From Halosimplex amylolyticum (GTDB lineage Archaea > Halobacteriota > Halobacteria > Halobacteriales > Haloarculaceae), in the NCBI RefSeq assembly GCF_051414035.1, contig NZ_JBLKNW010000002.1, positions 868,001-932,000 on the forward strand: a stretch of DNA of 64,000 bases, in the 5' to 3' direction. A program made the position numbers and the translations under genes. Of this stretch, positions 33,732-42,981 are shown piece after piece; position 1 is the stretch's first letter, and each line of letters starts with the position of its first letter. The notes beneath the pieces are model-generated. The model was given only the letters and a program-made list of their open reading frames with translations. It made no database searches and was not told the origin of the DNA.

Positions 33732-34643
33732 ATGGCAATCGGCGACGTGTTCGAAGCGACGGTCGGCGACTGTACGGACCTCTCGTACGTCGACACCGGG
33801 ATGTACGGCGTCCCCGAGTACGGCGCAGTGTACGTCCTCGACGCGGAGCGACCGGCGCTCGTCGACACCGGGATCGGGACCAACTACGAGCGGATACTCG
33901 CGGCCCTCGACGAGGTCGGCCTCGCACCCGAAGACATCGAGGTGATCGCGGTGACGCACGTCCACCTCGACCACGCGGGCGGCGCCGGCTTCCTCGTCGA
34001 GGCGTGCCCGAACGCCGAGGTGTACGTCCACGGGATCGGCGCCCCCCACCTGGTCGATCCCGAACGGCTCTGGGAAGGGACCAAGCGCGCCGTCGGCGAC
34101 CAGATCCGGGCGTACACGGAACCCGAGCCCGTTCCCGAGTCGCGGATCACCGAGATCGAGGACGGCGACAGCATCGACCTCGGCGACCACGCGCTCGACG
34201 TGCATCACGCGCCCGGTCACGCGCCCCACCAGGTCGTCTTCCACGACCCCGCGAACGACGCGACGTTCGTCGCCGACGCGGCGGGCATCTACTCCCCGAG
34301 CGCCGACGCGGTGTTCCCGACGAGCCCGCCGTCGAACTTCGACCCCGACCAGTGCCAGACCGACGTCGAGACGCTCCGGTCGATCGACCCGGAGGTGCTC
34401 TGTTACGCCCACTTCGGCCCCGCGGAGACGGGGGACAAGCTCGACCGCTACGCGGAGGTGCTCGACTCGTGGGTCACGGCCGTCGCGGAGGAACGAGCGG
34501 AACGCGGCGACGACGACGCGGTGATCGACCACTTCGTCGCCGAGGCGGACGCCGAGCGGGAGCTCTGGGGCGCGGAGAAGGCCGACGCGGAAGTGGCGAT
34601 GAACGTCCGGGGCGTGCTGACGGCGCTCGACCGCGCCGAGTGA
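33732..34643 (+). CDS. metallo-beta-lactamase-fold hydrolase
   Basis: A 303-residue protein. The zinc site THVHLDHAGG (about residues 75-84) is followed by His in APGHAPHQVVF, Asp in FVADAAGIY and His in CYAHFGP. The insert TSPPSNFDPDQCQTDVETL is typical of a larger haloarchaeal and bacterial subgroup resembling lactonases/glyoxalase II. The enzyme is soluble. ATG at 33732 is used since conserved sequence begins shortly after. It is convergent with the 1410-residue regulator; a stem-loop lies between the two stops. Confidence 0.88.
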   Translation: MAIGDVFEATVGDCTDLSYVDTGMYGVPEYGAVYVLDAERPALVDTGIGTNYERILAALDEVGLAPEDIEVIAVTHVHLDHAGGAGFLVEACPNAEVYVHGIGAPHLVDPERLWEGTKRAVGDQIRAYTEPEPVPESRITEIEDGDSIDLGDHALDVHHAPGHAPHQVVFHDPANDATFVADAAGIYSPSADAVFPTSPPSNFDPDQCQTDVETLRSIDPEVLCYAHFGPAETGDKLDRYAEVLDSWVTAVAEERAERGDDDAVIDHFVAEADAERELWGAEKADAEVAMNVRGVLTALDRAE

Positions 34644-34645
34644 GC

Positions 34646-34670
34646 GCGAGCGGCGGGATCAGCCGCTCGC
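34646..34670. terminator. stem-loop between convergent gene ends
   Basis: GCGAGCGGC (34646-34654) and GCCGCTCGC (34662-34670) form a perfect 9-bp stem with a 7-base loop. It follows the stop of the MBL-fold gene and overlaps the last codons of the convergent regulator. It may help stop transcription from either side, though archaeal terminators mainly need T-runs, which are absent here. Confidence 0.4.
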
Positions 34671-37600
34671 GGACTCGAAGAGCGCGCCGAAGACCTTGCC
34701 CTCGGCCTTGCGGAGGTGCTGGTGGAAGGTCGGCGGCGAGACCTGCAGCGACTCGGCGACGTCCTCGCCGGAGGCGTCGCGGGGCCACTTGAAGAACCCG
34801 CCGTGGTAGGCGGCTTCGAGGGTCGTCCGCTGGCGGTCCGTGAGTTCCGAGAGGAGCGCGCTCGTCGGCTTCGACTGCGTTTCGTCCGTGGTCACCTGCT
34901 GGCGGCGCAGCATCGTCGCCGACGGGTACGCCTCCGTGACGGCCTCGATCACCCGTCGCACGTCCGCGCTCGGCGAGAGGTGCAGCGTCATGCGGTAGTC
35001 GCCGTCCTCGACGGCGGCCTGTTCGACGGACCCGCCGAGCGACGCCAGCGTCGAGAGCACCGGCGGCTCGTCCATCCGGAGTTCGAACCGGGTGTCGTCC
35101 TCGCCGTCGTCGTCGGCGAACGAGACCGCGGCCCAGTGGGGGAGTCGGTCGACCAGCGCTTCGAGCGTCGGGACGGCGTCGGCCGACGCCTCGCCGTAGA
35201 TCAGGAACTCCTCGTCGCCGAGCGCCACGACGTGATCGAAGGTGAACCGCCCGCCGGGGGCGTCCGAGACGTCCAGGGTCTCGAAGAGGTTCGGGATGCC
35301 GAACTCGAGCTCGACGACCTCGTCGCTCAACAGGGCCTGCTTGCGGTCCGACGCGGCGATGGCGTGGCCGATCACCTCGCCGAGCTGGCCCAGCACGCTC
35401 CGTTCCTGCCCCTCGAAGGCGTTCGGTCGCGCCGCGTAGACGTTCAACACGCCGTAGGTCGTCCCCTCGTAGACGATCGGGATCGCCGCAGAGGAGTCGA
35501 AGCCGTACTCTTCGGCCACCTCGTGCCAGGGCTCGTAGCGCGCGTCGGTCCCGGCTCGCTGGATCGACTGGACCTCGCCGGTGCGGATGGCACGCCCGGT
35601 CGGCCCGTCGCTGCGCGCGTCGTCCGGGTCGATCGAGATAGTCGCGTCGTCGAGATACCCATCGACGCCCGCCTCCGTGCGGACGGCGACCGTCTGCGAG
35701 GCCGTCTCGACGTCGCCGATCCAGGCGAACTCGTAGGAGTCGGTGGCCGCGAGCTTCTCGCAGACGGTCCGCTCGATCTCCTCGCGGGTCGACTGGTCGA
35801 GGACCGCGTCGGTGATCTCGCGGACGGCCTCGTTGAGGCTGTTGAGCGCCGCGAGCTGCTCGCGCTGGCGGACCAGCCGTTCCTCGTACCCGTGGCGGTC
35901 GATCGCCGTCGCGAGGATGGTCGCGACCGACCTGACGAAGTTGACGTCCTGTTCCGAGAACGCCGTCGCCTCCGTGTCGTGCGTCCCGAGGATCCCCCAG
36001 GGGTCCTCCGGCGAGCCGATGACGACGGTGATACCGCTCCGCACGCCGTGCTCGGCGAGGATGTCCCGCTCGCCGAACCGCGTCTCGGCCGTCAGGTCCT
36101 CGACGACGACGGGGTCGCTCGACCGGAGCGTGTAGGCGGCCTGGGAGTCGTCGTCGGTCGCGGCGATCGTCGCCGATCCGACGAGCCCCTCGTCCCAGCC
36201 GGCCCCCTGGCGGAGCAGGAGTTCCTCCCCGTCGGCGTCGAGGTCGAGCACCTCGCAGTAGTCGGTAGTGAGCGTCGTCGCCACCCGCTCGGCCGCTTCG
36301 GCCATCAGCCCGTCGAGGTCGCGACCTTCGAGGGCGCGCTGGCCCAGGTCGGTGACGACCTGCTGCTGGCGGATCCGACGCTGGAGCTCTCGCTCGCGCT
36401 CGATGCGCCCGGAGACGTCGCGGACGACGCCGCAGCGGCCGTAGCCGTCGCCGTACGAGAGCGGCTCGTAGCGCGTCTCGACGGGGACGCGACTCCCGTC
36501 CTTCCGGACGGGGTCGAACTCGATGGTGGCGACGTCGCGCTCGCCCTCGGCGACCGCCGCGGCGCGCTCCTCGACGATGGGCGCGAACTCCTCGTCGTAG
36601 AGTTTGGTCGCCTCCGCGCCCAGTAGCTCCTCGCGCTCGTAGCCGACCATCTGGCAGAAGGCGTCGTTCACGAGGACGTACCGTTCGTCCTCGTCGAGAG
36701 CGTAGATGCCGTCGTCCACTGTCTCGACGATAGATTCGTACTGTTCGAGCTCGCGCTCGCGCGCTCTGCGGTCGGTCACGTCCCGCACCACACCGACCCG
36801 CTCGTAGCCGCGTTCGGTCTCCATCAGCGAGAATGTCGACTCGCCGACCCAGGTTTCGCCCGCGGGCGTCGTGATCGTCGTCTCCAGCGTCGCGGTCGTT
36901 CGGTCCCCCGCGGCGAGCGCCGCTTCGAGCCGGTCCACCTCCGCGAGGGCCTCCTCGTCGTCGACGACCGCCGAGACGTGAGAACCGAGGAGTTCCTCCC
37001 GCGAACGGCCGACCATCGACGCGTAGGTCCCGTTGACCTCGGTGAAGTACCCGTCCTCGTCGACGACGTAGATGCCGTCGTCGACCGTCTCGACGATGGC
37101 CTCGTAGCGTTCGAGGCCGCGCTCGCGAGTCTTGCGCTCGGTCACGTCCCGGAAGTACACCGACAGGCCGCTCTCGGAGGGGTACGCGGTCACGTCGAAC
37201 CAGGTTTCGAGCGGCCGGAAGTACGCCTCGAAGGAGACGGACTCGTTGGTGTCGCGGGCCCGTTCGTACTCCCGCCGGAACTGCGAGTCGGCGGCCTCCG
37301 GGAACTCGTCCCAGACGTTCCGCCCGACGAGCGCGCGTTCGGACCGATCGAGGAGGTCCGCGGCCTGGTCGTTGACGTACGTGAACCGCCACTCGTCGTC
37401 GAGCGCCATGAACCCGTCGTCGACGCGGTCGAGCACCTCGTTCAGTTCGTGTTCGAGGTCGTCGCGGCTGCGTTCGAGCAGGCGCGCCTGCTCTTTCAGT
37501 GGCGTGATGTCCTCGGCCGAGACGACGACCCGCTCGACGTCGCCGTCGGCGTCCGTCAGCGGGACGGCGTTGACCGAGAGCCACCGTTCCCCGACGCCGG

Positions 37601-38891
37601 GCAGGTCGAACCGCCCGATCCAGTCGCTGATGGGCTCGCCGGTCCGACGCGTGCGCTCGTACGGTCGCTCTCCCGGGGGGACCTCCTCGCCGTCCTCGTC
37701 GAAGACCGTGCCCTCGGGGAGGGGGTCCGGCTCCGCCCCCTCGGTCACACTCAGGTACCGCCGTAGCCGTTCGTTCATCCGGACGGGCTCCCCCTCCTCG
37801 TCGACGACGGCGACGCCCGCCGGGATGGCGTCGAAGGTCTGTTCGAGCAGGTCCCGCTCGCGCTCCAGTTCGCGCTCGAACTCGCGGCGTTCTGTCATGT
37901 CTCTGGTGACCTTCGCGTATCCGACGAGGTCGCCGGCGTCGTCGCGGATCGCGGTGATCGAGACGTTCGCCCAGAACCAACTCCCGTCTGCGCGGACCCG
38001 CCACCCTTCGTCTTCGGTCCACCCGTCCGCGGCGGCGGCGTCCAGGTTCGCTTCCGGGACGTCCACCTCCCGGTCGGCGTCCGTGTAGAACGTCGAGACG
38101 TGTTCGCCGACGATCTCGTCGGCGTCGTACCCTTTCAGGCGCTCGGCGCCAGCGTTCCAGGTCTCCACGCGGCCCTCGGGGTCGAGGCGGAAGATGGCGT
38201 ACTCCTCGACGGCGTCGACCAGGGACTCGAACTGATCGCGCTGGGCGATGTAGGCCTGCTCCGATCGCTTGCGCTCGGTCACGTCGAAGTAGAGTTCCAC
38301 CCGGCCGCCCGCGTAGGCGCCCGTCTCGATCGGTTTGCTCCGGTGTTCCAGCCAGCGCTCCGTTCGGTCGTCCCCCACCGTGATGCGGCACTCGAAGCGC
38401 TCCTCGCCAGTGTCCCCGTCGTACATCGTCAGCACTCGTTCGGCGAACCCCTCCGGGTCGTCGACCGCCGGCGCGATCCGTTGCTCGACGACGTCGGGCT
38501 TGTGGCGGCCGACGACCTGCTCGCGGTCGAGTCCGAAGTAGCGCTCCGTGGCGTCGTTGATCCACACGACGTCGTAGTCCTCGTCGAGGACGAACACGCC
38601 CACCTCCGCGCGGCCGAGCACGTCCGAGACGAGCGACTGGGCGGCGGCCGGCCAGTCCGGTTCGGTGGCCCGTCCCCCGTCGCCCGGCACGCGCCACCAC
38701 ACGCGCGCGCTCGCCCCGACCTTCTTGGTCCGGAGTCGCCCCTGATCGACCAGCCGATCCAGCCGGTCGTACGTGCTCCGTCGGCCGAGATCGAGGGCCT
38801 CGGCCACCTCGCTCGTCGTCTTCGGCTCCACGCCCCCGTCGAACACCGCGAGTGTCTCCCTGAGGCTCTCCGTCAGCCCGTGCGATGCCAT
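34659..38891 (-). CDS. 1410-residue PAS/GAF sensor-regulator with bacterio-opsin-activator HTH
   Basis: A very large soluble sensory regulator. The order is: N-terminal winged-helix-like region (about 8-70: TTSEVAEALDLGRRSTYDRL, then RLRTKKVGASARVWWRV); six PAS domains (about 85-830), the last two opening with the near-identical IVETVDDGIY; two GAF domains (about 850-1165), the second with SYEFAWIGDV; a bacterio-opsin activator domain; and a C-terminal HTH_10 (LTDRQRTTLEAAYHGGFFKW, then SLQVSPPTFHQHLRKAE). Signals bound by the PAS/GAF modules probably control DNA binding. No phospho-acceptor is evident. ATG 38891 is chosen because the first HTH starts there. Two HTHs in one chain are unusual. 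Confidence 0.88.
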   Translation of the reverse strand: MASHGLTESLRETLAVFDGGVEPKTTSEVAEALDLGRRSTYDRLDRLVDQGRLRTKKVGASARVWWRVPGDGGRATEPDWPAAAQSLVSDVLGRAEVGVFVLDEDYDVVWINDATERYFGLDREQVVGRHKPDVVEQRIAPAVDDPEGFAERVLTMYDGDTGEERFECRITVGDDRTERWLEHRSKPIETGAYAGGRVELYFDVTERKRSEQAYIAQRDQFESLVDAVEEYAIFRLDPEGRVETWNAGAERLKGYDADEIVGEHVSTFYTDADREVDVPEANLDAAAADGWTEDEGWRVRADGSWFWANVSITAIRDDAGDLVGYAKVTRDMTERREFERELERERDLLEQTFDAIPAGVAVVDEEGEPVRMNERLRRYLSVTEGAEPDPLPEGTVFDEDGEEVPPGERPYERTRRTGEPISDWIGRFDLPGVGERWLSVNAVPLTDADGDVERVVVSAEDITPLKEQARLLERSRDDLEHELNEVLDRVDDGFMALDDEWRFTYVNDQAADLLDRSERALVGRNVWDEFPEAADSQFRREYERARDTNESVSFEAYFRPLETWFDVTAYPSESGLSVYFRDVTERKTRERGLERYEAIVETVDDGIYVVDEDGYFTEVNGTYASMVGRSREELLGSHVSAVVDDEEALAEVDRLEAALAAGDRTTATLETTITTPAGETWVGESTFSLMETERGYERVGVVRDVTDRRARERELEQYESIVETVDDGIYALDEDERYVLVNDAFCQMVGYEREELLGAEATKLYDEEFAPIVEERAAAVAEGERDVATIEFDPVRKDGSRVPVETRYEPLSYGDGYGRCGVVRDVSGRIERERELQRRIRQQQVVTDLGQRALEGRDLDGLMAEAAERVATTLTTDYCEVLDLDADGEELLLRQGAGWDEGLVGSATIAATDDDSQAAYTLRSSDPVVVEDLTAETRFGERDILAEHGVRSGITVVIGSPEDPWGILGTHDTEATAFSEQDVNFVRSVATILATAIDRHGYEERLVRQREQLAALNSLNEAVREITDAVLDQSTREEIERTVCEKLAATDSYEFAWIGDVETASQTVAVRTEAGVDGYLDDATISIDPDDARSDGPTGRAIRTGEVQSIQRAGTDARYEPWHEVAEEYGFDSSAAIPIVYEGTTYGVLNVYAARPNAFEGQERSVLGQLGEVIGHAIAASDRKQALLSDEVVELEFGIPNLFETLDVSDAPGGRFTFDHVVALGDEEFLIYGEASADAVPTLEALVDRLPHWAAVSFADDDGEDDTRFELRMDEPPVLSTLASLGGSVEQAAVEDGDYRMTLHLSPSADVRRVIEAVTEAYPSATMLRRQQVTTDETQSKPTSALLSELTDRQRTTLEAAYHGGFFKWPRDASGEDVAESLQVSPPTFHQHLRKAEGKVFGALFESASG

Positions 38892-39125
38892 GGTCCCAAC
38901 TCTGGTCCGGGGGCAACTACAACCTTCCGCCGGCGGAGTCCCCAAGCGGAACGCGACCGGCACCGACGCGGTACGTATCGCGCTCGCGAACGGGATCATC
39001 TGGCAGCGAAACGAACCGATCCACTGCCGATCGGTCGCCGATATCGGACCTAATCACTTCTAGCGATCCCTTACCGGGGGACAGGTTCTCTCTAGAGGTA
39101 CGCGGTCGAAATCGGAACCCCATCT

Positions 39126-39464
39126 ATGTCACAGACGACTCACGAACCGGTCGACGACCGGAGCACCGACGCGGGACTGAACACGGAAGCGCGATACGAC
39201 CTGCTGGCCGACGGGCGTCGACGCCTCGCGCTGGCCGAACTCGCGGAGCGGTCCGCCCCGGTCGCGCTCGAGGACCTCGCGACGGCCGTCGCCGCTCGCG
39301 AGACGGAGGCGCCCTCCCCGTCCGTCGACGTGGTCGAGCGAGTCGCCGTCTCGCTCCACCACGCTCACCTGCCGCGTGCGGCCGACCTGGGCGTCGTCGA
39401 CTACGACCCGGAGACGAAACAGATCGAGCGGGTCGGGACAGTCCCGACGACGCCGTCGGCCTGA
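39126..39464 (+). CDS. DUF7344-like winged-helix protein
   Basis: A 112-residue protein. LNTEARYDLLADGRRRLALA, an acidic helix (LEDLATAVAARE), VERVAVSLHHAHLPRAADLGVVDYDPETKQIE and the final strand match a haloarchaeal family of small winged-helix proteins (the DUF7344 group). These are presumed DNA-binding regulators, often encoded alone. It is divergent from the large PAS/GAF regulator (start 38891), with about 235 bp between starts, so it could share its control region. The target is unknown. Confidence 0.75.
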   Translation: MSQTTHEPVDDRSTDAGLNTEARYDLLADGRRRLALAELAERSAPVALEDLATAVAARETEAPSPSVDVVERVAVSLHHAHLPRAADLGVVDYDPETKQIERVGTVPTTPSA

Positions 39465-39553
39465 GCGTCGATGCCGACGCCGTCGTCAGTCGACCAGCCT
39501 CGGTGGCGGATCCGCCGCATCGCCCATACGGAACCCTGTCGGCTCCCACAGCC

Positions 39554-39685
39554 GTGAACGCCCTCTGTCCGAACTGCCGGTCGGCTGAGGGCGAGGTGGC
39601 GGAGAAAACGCACGACCCCGAGACCGGACTCCGGGTCGCGTTCGCCTGCCCGGAGTGCGAGCACGACTGGAACGTGACGCTGTAG
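39554..39685 (+). CDS. 43-residue zinc-ribbon protein
   Basis: A small protein of 43 residues, MNALCPNCRSAEGEVAEKTH at its start. Two CxxC pairs (CPNC at 5-8, CPEC at 32-35) would bind one zinc. The spacing and closing HDWNV resemble the C-terminal ribbon of transcription factor S (TFS) and other tiny ribbon proteins of haloarchaea. The start is GTG. It lies 89 bp after the winged-helix gene. Whether it binds nucleic acid is unknown. Confidence 0.65.
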   Translation: MNALCPNCRSAEGEVAEKTHDPETGLRVAFACPECEHDWNVTL

Positions 39686-39892
39686 CGACAGCTCCAGGGG
39701 ACATGGCCCTTTTTCCGTCTGCACGGTCTACTACTTCGAGAGACTTGCGCGTCGGCCGGTGTCTTCGTGCCCGGGACCCGGGCGACGTCCGGCCGTCGCG
39801 CGTTCGAGGAGACTCAATGCTACGCCACGAAGGAGCCGTCACGGAATCGAGGATCACAGCGGAGCCGACAGCGTCGCGTTCGAGAGGCCGGA

Positions 39893-40177
39893 GTGACTGA
39901 CGCCGAGCCCGTCGTCAAGCGGGCGGAGTGCCCGCACGAGGGCTGTTCCGCGCACGGCCGTGCGGTCGTCCCCGGCGGCGTCGACGTCGTCGCGACGTCG
40001 ACCACCAACGGCGGGATCGAAGACGCCTACGACGGGATCGTCTACGGTCACTGCCCGGATCACGAGTTCTACGCCTACTACCGGGCCCGTCCCGACCGAG
40101 AACCCGCCGGGGTGTCGAGCGACGGCGAACCCGCCGACGAGGACTCCAGGGAGGACGGGTCGATGGCGACCGAGTGA
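39893..40177 (+). CDS. small Cys/His-rich protein of unknown function
   Basis: A 94-residue protein. Cys in AECPHEGCSAHG and Cys/His in YGHCPDHEFYAYY could form a zinc site (C-x4-C and C-x2-H). The last about 25 residues are acidic and probably disordered. No family is recognised. The GTG start is taken because there is no better in-frame ATG. It precedes the antiporter gene by about 100 bp, whose own TATA box lies between them. Confidence 0.5.
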   Translation: MTDAEPVVKRAECPHEGCSAHGRAVVPGGVDVVATSTTNGGIEDAYDGIVYGHCPDHEFYAYYRARPDREPAGVSSDGEPADEDSREDGSMATE

Positions 40178-40237
40178 GACGGCCACCCCACGGCAGGCGG
40201 CCATCGGCCCACACCGCGGCACCGACGAGTGAGTGCG

Positions 40238-40244
40238 TTTATAT
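40238..40244 (+). promoter_or_regulatory. TATA box of the antiporter gene
   Basis: TTTATAT, 39-45 bp before GTG 40283 and 12-18 bp before an in-frame GTG at 40256. Transcription should begin near 40265, which makes 40283 the better start. Confidence 0.5.
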
Positions 40245-40282
40245 CGGGGGCTTCCGTGAAACCGACCAGATGGAGGTACACA

Positions 40283-42277
40283 GTGGCTACCGGCGGTAGC
40301 GAACTGCTCATCCCGCTGGTCGCGGGGATAATCGGGCTCGGTATCCTCGCGCAGTTGCTGGCCGCACGCCTGCAAGTGCCGAGTATCATCTTCTACCTGC
40401 TCGTGGGCGTCATCATCGGCCGGCCGGGGCTCGGCTGGGTGACCAGCGAGACCTTCGGCGAGGCGCTGCCGGCGATCGTCGGACTGGCCGTCGCCGTCAT
40501 CGTCTTCGAGGGGGCGTTCCACCTCCACCTCGACCGCATCAAGGAAGCCCCCGCCGAGGCGTTCCGGATGGTGACCGTCGGTGCGGTCATCGCGCTCGTC
40601 GGGACCGCCATCGCGGTCAAACTCGCCTTCGGGCAGGCGACCTGGGAACTGTCCTTCCTCATCGGCGCCCTGCTGGTCGCGACCGGGCCGACGGTCGTCA
40701 CCCCGATCCTGCAGGTCGTCCCCGTCCGCGACCGCGTCGCGGCCGTCCTGGAGACGGAAGGGATCGTCAACGACGTGACGGCGGCGATCATCGCCGTCGT
40801 CGTCTTCGACGCGCTGAATCCCGAGGCGGGGTCGGCGGGGTTTATCGCGGCGTTCACTCGCCGGCTGGGGATAGGGATCGTTGTGGGCCTCGCGGTCGCC
40901 GCCGTCGTTTTCTACCTGTTGCGATACGTCGACCTCTCGCCGGGCGACGCGCCGCGTAACGCCCGATTGCTGGTGCTCGCCGGTGCGCTGGTTGCGTTCG
41001 CGGGAGCGAACTCGATCCCTGGCGCCAGCGAGGCCGGCGTCGCCGCCGTCGCCACCGCGGGGATGGTGCTGGGCAACCTCGACATCCCCTACGAGGAGGA
41101 CATCACCGACTTCAAGGGCGACGTGACGCTGGTCGTCCTCTCGTTCGTCTTCATCGCGCTGGCCGCCCAGCTCAATCCACAGACGCTCATCGAAGTCGGT
41201 ATCCCGGGCCTCGCGGTCGTCGCCGCCGTCGCGCTGGTCATCCGCCCGCTGCTCGTGATGATCTCGACGGTCGGCGACCGCTTCACCTTCAACGAACGGC
41301 TGTTCATCAGCGCCGTCGGCCCGCGCGGGATCATCCCGGCGTCGGTCGCGACGCTGTTCGCCGTCGAGATGCAGAACGTGGCCTCGAACTTCCGGACCGA
41401 TGCCGCCGAACTCGTCGGCGACGGCGCGACCGCGTCGAGCGTCTGCGGCCGTGCGGACCTGGCCGGCGAGGCCGTGGCGCTCTGTGCGGACGCGAGTACG
41501 CTCGTAAGCCAATCGGAACTGCTGCTCGGCGTCGTCTTCCTGGCTATCTTCGCGACCGCCCTCGTCGAGGGCGGCCTCGCGCGCCACGTCGCACAATACC
41601 TGGACGTCATACCCATGAGAGTAATCATCGTCGGAGGCGGGAAGGTGGGCCGTTCGCTCGCCGAACGCCTCGAAGACCGCGGCGAGAACGTGGTCGTCAT
41701 CGAAGAACGCGAATCGACCGCCGAACGAGTGCGAAACGAGGGCTTCACCGCCATCATCGGCGACGGGACGGACACGGAGGTCCTGCGCGAAGCCGGCGCG
41801 AACAACGCCAAGACAGTCGTCGCCGCAACGGGCGACGACGACGCGAACCTGCTCGTCTCGCAACTGGCGAGCACGAAGTTCGACGTCGAACACGTCATCG
41901 CCCGGGCGAACAACCCCGACAACGTCGACGCCTTCGAGGACCTGGGCGTGCGGACCATCTCCTCGGCGATGGCGACCGCGTGGGCTATCGACAATCAGAT
42001 CGAACGCCCCGCCATCGCCCACTGGATGACCGACGTCGGTCGCTCCGGCGACGTCCAGGAAGTCGAGGTGACCAACGAGAAGATCATCGGCAAGCCCGTC
42101 CGCGAGGTCGGCCCGATGCTCCCCGACGCCTGCCTCATCGCCCTGCTCAGCAAGGGCGATCCCGAATCCGCGCACGTGCCGACCGCCGACACCGTCATCG
42201 AACGCGGCGACTACCTCACCCTGCTCGGCCGCACCGAGTCGGTCCGCGAGGGGATGAAACTCGTCAACCCCGACTGA
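40283..42277 (+). CDS. Na+/H+ antiporter fused to TrkA-N and TrkA-C domains
   Basis: A 664-residue protein. Residues 1-440 hold 12-13 membrane segments of the CPA1/NhaP type, with EGIVNDVTAAI carrying the conserved Asn-Asp ion site and a GPRGIIPAS loop. Residues about 455-580 are a TrkA-N/RCK Rossmann domain with GGGKVGRSLAERLEDRG and an acidic end for NAD(H). A TrkA-C domain (about 590-664) closes the chain. It probably exchanges sodium or potassium for protons under nucleotide control, important in high salt. GTG at 40283 is used in view of the TATA box at 40238-40244; the ORF stays open upstream. Confidence 0.9.
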   Translation: MATGGSELLIPLVAGIIGLGILAQLLAARLQVPSIIFYLLVGVIIGRPGLGWVTSETFGEALPAIVGLAVAVIVFEGAFHLHLDRIKEAPAEAFRMVTVGAVIALVGTAIAVKLAFGQATWELSFLIGALLVATGPTVVTPILQVVPVRDRVAAVLETEGIVNDVTAAIIAVVVFDALNPEAGSAGFIAAFTRRLGIGIVVGLAVAAVVFYLLRYVDLSPGDAPRNARLLVLAGALVAFAGANSIPGASEAGVAAVATAGMVLGNLDIPYEEDITDFKGDVTLVVLSFVFIALAAQLNPQTLIEVGIPGLAVVAAVALVIRPLLVMISTVGDRFTFNERLFISAVGPRGIIPASVATLFAVEMQNVASNFRTDAAELVGDGATASSVCGRADLAGEAVALCADASTLVSQSELLLGVVFLAIFATALVEGGLARHVAQYLDVIPMRVIIVGGGKVGRSLAERLEDRGENVVVIEERESTAERVRNEGFTAIIGDGTDTEVLREAGANNAKTVVAATGDDDANLLVSQLASTKFDVEHVIARANNPDNVDAFEDLGVRTISSAMATAWAIDNQIERPAIAHWMTDVGRSGDVQEVEVTNEKIIGKPVREVGPMLPDACLIALLSKGDPESAHVPTADTVIERGDYLTLLGRTESVREGMKLVNPD

Positions 42278-42334
42278 CGGAGCCTCCTCCTTCACCTGGC
42301 CCGTCTTTTTCCGCTCGGCACCCCTCGCGACGGT

Positions 42335-42718
42335 ATGGAGCCGAGGTACTATCTCCGGGTCGAGGGACTGGCAGCGCTCGCCGCGTCGCTCGCCGTCTTC
42401 GGTGCGCTGGACGCGCCGCTGTGGCTGCTGGCCGTACTCGCGCTCGCACCGGACCTGTCGATGCTGGGATACCTTGCCGGGCCGCGCGTCGGGAGCGTCT
42501 CGTACAACGTCGTCCACACGTACACCCTCCCGCTCGCGGTCGGCGGTGTGGCCTACTGGGTCGACGCGTCGTTCGTGGTTGCGGCCGCCGCGGTGTGGGC
42601 CGCTCACATCGGTGCCGACCGGTTCTTCGGATTCGGCTTGAAATACTCGACCGGCTTCGAGCAGACGCATCTGAGCGCCCAGCCCGCACCGGTCGCACGG
42701 CTCAAGACGGACGAGTGA
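42335..42718 (+). CDS. DUF4260 membrane protein
   Basis: A 127-residue protein with four hydrophobic segments. Family motifs are present: LAPDLSMLGYLAGPRVGS, YNVVHTYTLPLAV, and HIGADRFFGFGLKY near the end. DUF4260 proteins are small integral membrane proteins of unknown function, widespread in bacteria and haloarchaea. It follows the antiporter gene by 57 bp on the same strand and may be co-transcribed. The C-terminal tail is short and polar. Confidence 0.85.
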   Translation: MEPRYYLRVEGLAALAASLAVFGALDAPLWLLAVLALAPDLSMLGYLAGPRVGSVSYNVVHTYTLPLAVGGVAYWVDASFVVAAAAVWAAHIGADRFFGFGLKYSTGFEQTHLSAQPAPVARLKTDE

Positions 42719-42725
42719 CTCGGGC

Positions 42726-42981
42726 GGAAAAGAAGGGACAAAACGCGAGTCGCCACGCGACTCGCGCGGAGGAGGAAACAGGTCTGCGCTACGGCGCCCG
42801 CAGTTCGATGGCCGCACCCTGGCGCAACCACCTTTTTCGCCTCGGATATCCTCGCGGCGCTTCGCGCCGCTGCGGGTACCACTCGGCCAAAAAGATGGGG
42901 CAAAAAGCGCGAGTCGCGGAGCGACTCGCGTTAACCTGACTCCCTACCTACGGCGCTCGCAGTTCGATAGCCGCGCCCTGG
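42726..42981. repeat. duplicated thiolase 3' end with hairpins
   Basis: Copy one spans about 42726-42826; copy two, about 42888-42981, includes the real end of the thiolase gene. Each has AAAAGAxGGGxCAAAA, a palindrome around CGCGAGTCG...CGACTCGCG (stems 42744-42752/42758-42766 and 42908-42917/42921-42930), then a thiolase-like CTACGGCGC-CGCAGTTCGAT block. A third hairpin (GCGGCGC/GCGCCGC, 42854-42870) lies between. The stems sit between convergent genes and may act as terminators. Confidence 0.8.
42789..42827 (-). pseudogene. fragment of a thiolase C-terminus
   Basis: On the minus strand this stretch reads W-L-R-Q-G-A-A-I-E-L-R-A-P-stop. The last ten residues, Q-G-A-A-I-E-L-R-A-P, equal those of the functional thiolase gene, with seven or so base changes between the copies. 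It has no start codon and cannot be a gene; it is the coding trace of the duplication. Confidence 0.75.

Noticed and set aside
34474..38916. A 1480-codon open frame on the minus strand offset from the PAS/GAF regulator
   Set aside because: It is very Arg/Pro/Gly-rich and runs in another frame of a gene with clear domains; a shadow caused by high GC.
38885..39553. Long open frame joined to the 43-residue zinc-ribbon protein
   Set aside because: It crosses the DUF7344-like gene in another frame and is Arg/Pro-rich; only the last 43 codons look like protein.
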